From the NCBI GenBank assembly GCA_004195305.1, contig SDWN01000110.1:1-8454 (forward strand): 8,454 nucleotides of DNA. Reading direction: 5' to 3'. The translations under genes were made by a program, and so were the position numbers. Below the pieces are notes generated by a model. It was not told where the DNA came from. It ran no database searches and was given only the letters and a program-made list of their open reading frames with translations. Below are positions 6,401-8,454 of this stretch, in pieces (positions within the stretch are counted from its first letter, which is position 1; the number at the start of each line of letters is the position of its first letter). Source of the DNA: Neptunomonas sp. (GTDB lineage Bacteria > Pseudomonadota > Gammaproteobacteria > Pseudomonadales > Balneatricaceae).

Positions 6401-6580
6401 GGCTTGACCAATTTGAGAGAGTTTGGTCGTAATACCAACCCTACAGCTAGTGATACTGACGGCGACGGGTTTTCCGATGGGTATGAGATAGATTTTGAAA
6501 CCGATCCGACTGATGCTGATGACCTACCGGTGTCCAGCGGCAAGCCTTGGAGATGGGCGCTTCCGGGGTCAAGAAACTGA
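3416..6580 (+). CDS. Secreted subtilisin-like serine protease (S8 family) with duplicated Ig/PPC-like modules and TSP3 repeats
   Basis: Start at ATG 3416: AAGG (3405-3408) lies 7 nt upstream and a Sec signal peptide follows at once (MMAKKRFVLWLLATLLYLAV, likely cleaved near SVSA-NP, about residue 25). Of 1054 residues, about 40-135 resemble an I9 inhibitor propeptide. The S8 catalytic domain is about 140-435, with Asp167 (VVILDTGVE), His225 (GRGHGTHVAG), oxyanion Asn338 (VASGNDG) and Ser401 (GTSMAAPQV) all present. After it come two copies of a pair of domains: Ig/BACON-like (about 462-578 and 720-815) and PPC-like (about 580-715 and 823-950), the latter marked by WWSWTAP/WWRWVAP and FDTLLAAY/FDTLLGIY. 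Residues 951-1035 are Asp-rich TSP3 calcium repeats. It should be an exported, calcium-stabilised endopeptidase that digests external protein. The C-terminus is short and has no sorting signal I recognise. Intact gene; single transcription unit. Confidence 0.93.
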   Translation: MMAKKRFVLWLLATLLYLAVVSVSANPVGLATKAGSEFHKIEAKLKKGGKLPVIVELNVDWRPEGRLARQLARERQVSGIKRAQERVQLAISNIHFGRTKRFKHLPFMALEVDQQILERLSRNPYVKDISEDSLSQPTLVASSPLVGANTAWELGYSGDGQAVVILDTGVESSHSFFGGSVAHEACFSSSNSSQGATTACPNGLESQVGPGAAAPPDENISGRGHGTHVAGISAGRSSSFSGVARGADIIAIQVFSKFPASSCSGRSACMMSYTSDQMLALEHVYSSLRNSFAFEIAAVNMSLGGADSHPSYCDASLMKAAIDQLRSVNIATVVASGNDGFIGGLSSPACISSAISVGSTTKSDTVSRFSNSASFLDLLAPGETINSSTLGNGFGLKMGTSMAAPQVTGAIAVLKSKISNATVAQVVNALVTSGLSVTDTRNGVTKPRIRVDQALSVLTATGPGHLQVEGPSFLSITGKQGGLFTPASQSYILTNIGGAPLSWEVRISQEAESLGWQSGSQMLGMLSAGQSVTVDHLVPNEANSLSVGRYTSTFDFVNLSNNIGNFYLVDVLLNVQEPGPDNVALVQNDKFNNSIFLPQSSGSITGSNISAELESQEPQHGGNAGGSSAWWSWTAPADGEATFDTLGSNFDTLLAAYVGTTLADLQQISSNNDISDSSNASRIPFSVVSGTTYYIAVDGVAGTSGDILLNWSFAPSISEFNPLTVTPATGLSSAGNVGGPFSPNSVQYSLTNVSSESITYEVSNLPEWLSISSASGAISPGASTSVTLTVNTTAESLTAGNYQSDLRFNDIVRAQSLLVNPLSVANDDFSSATLISGSTASIMSSNIGTTSEPEEPLHAGISGGKSVWWRWVAPTDSLINVETTGSDFDTLLGIYTGPALNTLTMVAANDDSGSGLQSKVVYLAQAGATYHIAVDGYGGEQGAIKLSILPDFDGDGIPDVSDSDDDNDGMSDVWEEEFGLNPKDPSDALDDNDEDGLTNLREFGRNTNPTASDTDGDGFSDGYEIDFETDPTDADDLPVSSGKPWRWALPGSRN

Positions 6581-6635
6581 TGATTTAGAATTTCGTAGAG
6601 CTACGCACTTTGACCCGGAGCAAGCCACTGAGGGC

Positions 6636-6670
6636 GGGCCAGTAGGGGAGCCATCCTTGGCCCCCGTTTT
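6636..6670 (+). terminator. Candidate terminator after the subtilase
   Basis: GGGCCA (6636-6641) pairs with TGGCCC (6658-6663), followed by CCG and TTTT (6667-6670). It lies 55 bp past the subtilase stop, in the gap before the convergent recombinase. The 16-nt loop and short T-run make it moderate at best. Confidence 0.35.
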
Positions 6671-6769
6671 CCCCAGAGGTTGGTAGAGTGGGGCAGTCTC
6701 GGCGGCCTTTCACTCCACACCCAGACTACGCCAACTCCCCAGCGTCCAGATTCCAGGTTTCAGGATTTC

Positions 6770-7546
6770 TCACACCACCCGACGCAGTTTCGGGGGCTGG
6801 TGCTTAGCACTTTCCTTAGTGGAAGAGTCAGGCGCTGGTTTAGGCATCCCCTTCTGCATTAGGCACTGCGATGCACTGTTAGCCGCACCTTGTAGTGCCC
6901 GACTGGACAGGTGGGCATACCTCTGGGTCAAGGAGGGATTGCTGTGTCCCAACACCTGCTGGACCTCATACAGCGACCGTCCAGAGTTGACCAGAAAACT
7001 GGCGAACTGATGGCGTAGGTCATGAAGGCGCAGATGGGGGAAACCAGCCTGATTGTGCAGCCTTCTCCACACTTTAGTGATTGTGGTATACGGCTGACCG
7101 GTCTTGGTCTTCACGAACAGGTACTCATGCCTCCCGTTGGTTCTTAGTTGATGGATGACCTCCAATGCTGCGTCATTCAATGGCACAGACCAGATCTTCT
7201 TACTTTTGATATTGAGGGCAGGGATACGCCAGACACGATTCTCTATATCCACGTTCTTCCAGGTAGCGGTAAGAGATTCGCAGACCCTCGCACCCGTGGA
7301 TAGCAAGAGCAAGCATATATTGCAGACAGCCCGATTCTCATCAGTCCGAAGAACCTGTAACAACGCCTGTAGCTGACCATCGGACATGTAATTTACGACC
7401 CGGTTGTCCTCATGAAACAGCTTGATCCTGGCCGCTGGATTGGTCTCAATCACTTCCCATTCAATAGCAAGGTTGAAGGCCCGTCGTAACAGCTTGGCAT
7501 GGTGGTCAGCCGTGGCCGGTGAAAGCCCTTCGTCCTTTAGCCGCAT
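6770..7546 (-). CDS. Tyrosine recombinase (integrase) catalytic part, 5' end lost to an in-frame stop
   Basis: 258 codons from the first ATG (7544-7546) to TGA (6770-6772). The catalytic set is complete: Arg87 (STGARVCESL), Lys114 (NIKSKKIWSVPL), His175 and Arg178 (LRLHDLRHQFA), His201 (VLGHSNPSLTQ) and nucleophile Tyr210 (QRYAHLS). Residues 1-50 hold only the second half of the SAM-like core-binding domain (GLSPATADHHAKLL). Codons upstream of the ATG continue the domain well (LYDKFGDLPLSKISRKQ) back to a TGA at 7616-7618, so the ATG is an internal Met and the gene is probably disabled or makes a shortened product. No ribosome binding site supports a new start. It points toward the subtilase and converges with it. 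It would act on the att sites of its own element; which tRNA it used cannot be told from this window. Confidence 0.85.
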   Translation of the reverse strand: MRLKDEGLSPATADHHAKLLRRAFNLAIEWEVIETNPAARIKLFHEDNRVVNYMSDGQLQALLQVLRTDENRAVCNICLLLLSTGARVCESLTATWKNVDIENRVWRIPALNIKSKKIWSVPLNDAALEVIHQLRTNGRHEYLFVKTKTGQPYTTITKVWRRLHNQAGFPHLRLHDLRHQFASFLVNSGRSLYEVQQVLGHSNPSLTQRYAHLSSRALQGAANSASQCLMQKGMPKPAPDSSTKESAKHQPPKLRRVV

Positions 7547-7700
7547 GTGGAAGTCCTGGATCTGCTTTCTGCTGATCTTGCTTAGTGGAAGATCGCCAAA
7601 CTTGTCATACAGTCGTCAACCAAGCACGCGCCCCTTTCTTTTCTCCTCATCGGATAGTCTAGTTGCATGTTGGAAACTGCCAGTCACCACAGTTACATGA
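7547..7700 (-). pseudogene. 5' remnant of the tyrosine recombinase, broken by TGA
   Basis: In the same frame as the recombinase, 23 codons run from 7615 to the internal ATG and clearly belong to its core-binding domain. The TGA at 7616-7618 interrupts them. Beyond it the frame is open again to about 7810, with integrase-like text such as ATRLSDEEKRKGRVLG just before the stop. A CGA to TGA change would explain it. How far the original N-terminus extended is unclear; beyond about 7700 I see no likeness to integrases. Confidence 0.55.
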
Positions 7701-8136
7701 GGAGTTGCTAACAGGCTGCTTTGGGGCCAGGCCCTGCCGTTACCAAGGACTCTAAACAGTAAAATCAGCGTCTGCTTCCGTGTTTCTGTCGATCTGGAAA
7801 GGTTGTAGTGTTAGCAGGCCCTGAGAGGCAGCAATGGGCCGACTGCCGACGCTCAGGAGCGGCCCTATGGGGCAGTGATCCTGGAGGAACGATCCGGCTA
7901 GAGGACCGGGGGACATGGATCCAGAACCACCGCAACACGGGCGGAAAAGGCTCAGCATCTCAGAACCGACACTGAGCGGTCTCTCACCTCTGGCCAGAAT
8001 GGGCTGTTGATGAGGTTGCGGCGTTCCCTATAGCGGACACCCAACGGAGCTAAAGCTCACGGCAGGTGTATCTATCAGCAGCCATTGGCAGTAAAAAATC
8101 ATAGATGCCAAGAAACTCACCAACAAACATTACCAC
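7701..8136. other. Stretch without a convincing gene
   Basis: More than 400 bp with no gene I can support. A minus-strand frame at 7752-7958 (68 codons) has a low-complexity, Gly/Pro/Ser-rich translation and no ribosome binding site. A 31-codon plus-strand frame starting near 7915 is also unsupported. I see no tRNA, att copy or long repeat here. Confidence 0.5.
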
Positions 8137-8346
8137 TCATCTCATTGAGCGATATTTTACAATTAGGTCAATGATTTCATGATCGCTTACCACCGCCTCT
8201 AGGGCCATATTCATTGACTGGCGTTGCGGAAGAAAAATATTAAATTTATTTTGTAGAACTTCTTTTACTTGAACATCTGAGTTGGGATCAAACTCCATTC
8301 CAGCATAAATGCATATTCGTTGAAGATTAAATTCCTTGCTAGCCAT
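8137..8346 (-). CDS. Small hypothetical protein (69 aa)
   Basis: ATG at 8344-8346 starts a 69-residue product (MASKEFNLQRICIYAGMEFD at its start); an in-frame TTG at 8359-8361 would add five residues. It is soluble, with no signal or membrane segment, and its mixed charged and hydrophobic pattern (VQVKEVLQNKFNIFLPQR, ALEAVVSDHEIIDLIVKYRS) looks like a folded alpha/beta protein rather than a chance frame. The coding stretch is markedly more AT-rich than the DNA to its left, which suggests a different origin. Only a weak GGA lies upstream of the ATG. I do not recognise a family and assign no function. Nothing else in the window appears to be its partner. Confidence 0.5.
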   Translation of the reverse strand: MASKEFNLQRICIYAGMEFDPNSDVQVKEVLQNKFNIFLPQRQSMNMALEAVVSDHEIIDLIVKYRSMR

Positions 8347-8454
8347 TAGTATAGATTCCAATCTGATTGTTTTATCGTATTTTCAGGTAACGAAAAAGCG
8401 TTTGGGCAACACCGACGCCCAGCCTCTCAAGGGGCGGAATTAAACCTATTATGG

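Noticed and set aside
7752..7958. 68-codon minus-strand open frame
   Set aside because: Low-complexity Gly/Pro/Ser-rich translation, no ribosome binding site, no continuity with the recombinase frame.
8395..8450. Integron attC-like site (GTTTGGGC with GCCC/GGGC pairing)
   Set aside because: No exact GTTRRRY / RYYYAAC pair, only short stems, and no second copy in the window.
1..8454. CRISPR array, rRNA operon, or complete tRNA gene
   Set aside because: No regularly spaced repeats, no rRNA-like sequence and no full cloverleaf were seen on either strand.

Overview
The window looks like accessory DNA from a gammaproteobacterium, probably marine. It has a secreted subtilisin-like protease with thrombospondin-type-3 calcium repeats, two tyrosine recombinases of proteobacterial type, and tRNA 3'-end fragments that fit gammaproteobacterial tRNA-Leu(UAA) and tRNA-Asn(GUU). 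The taxon is an inference from style only. Bases 1-19 are not biological: they match the Tn5 mosaic end (Nextera adapter) exactly, so the left edge is an untrimmed contig end.

Left block (20-2111). A phage-type integrase on the minus strand is cut by the contig end and carries an in-frame amber codon. Upstream of it are a cluster of CTAGT half-sites and a 24-bp block equal to a tRNA-Leu 3' end, with TTTAAAGG-TTTTA repeats on both sides (an attP-like layout). Two short plus-strand genes for small membrane proteins follow, separated by hairpins.

Middle block (2097-3415). The second small gene converges on a 5'-truncated phage-type gene whose product resembles the C-terminal end of large polyvalent proteins (LPD38-like). 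That gene runs back to a 39-bp fragment of tRNA-Asn (anticodon loop to acceptor arm, 5' half missing), which I read as an attachment-site junction. Beyond it are open-frame scraps that I cannot identify.

Right block (3416-8454). A 1054-residue secreted subtilase (I9-like propeptide, S8 catalytic domain, a duplicated Ig/BACON-like plus PPC-like module, TSP3 repeats) is followed by a convergent tyrosine recombinase with all catalytic residues. Its N-terminal part is separated off by an in-frame TGA. About 500 bp of apparently non-coding DNA and a small unknown ORF end the window.

The simplest reading is a mosaic of at least two decayed integrative elements using different tRNA targets, with the intact subtilase as cargo or as neighbouring chromosomal gene. 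I do not see a clear multi-gene novel system. The most unusual points are the att architecture, the two disabled integrases and the two small membrane proteins.
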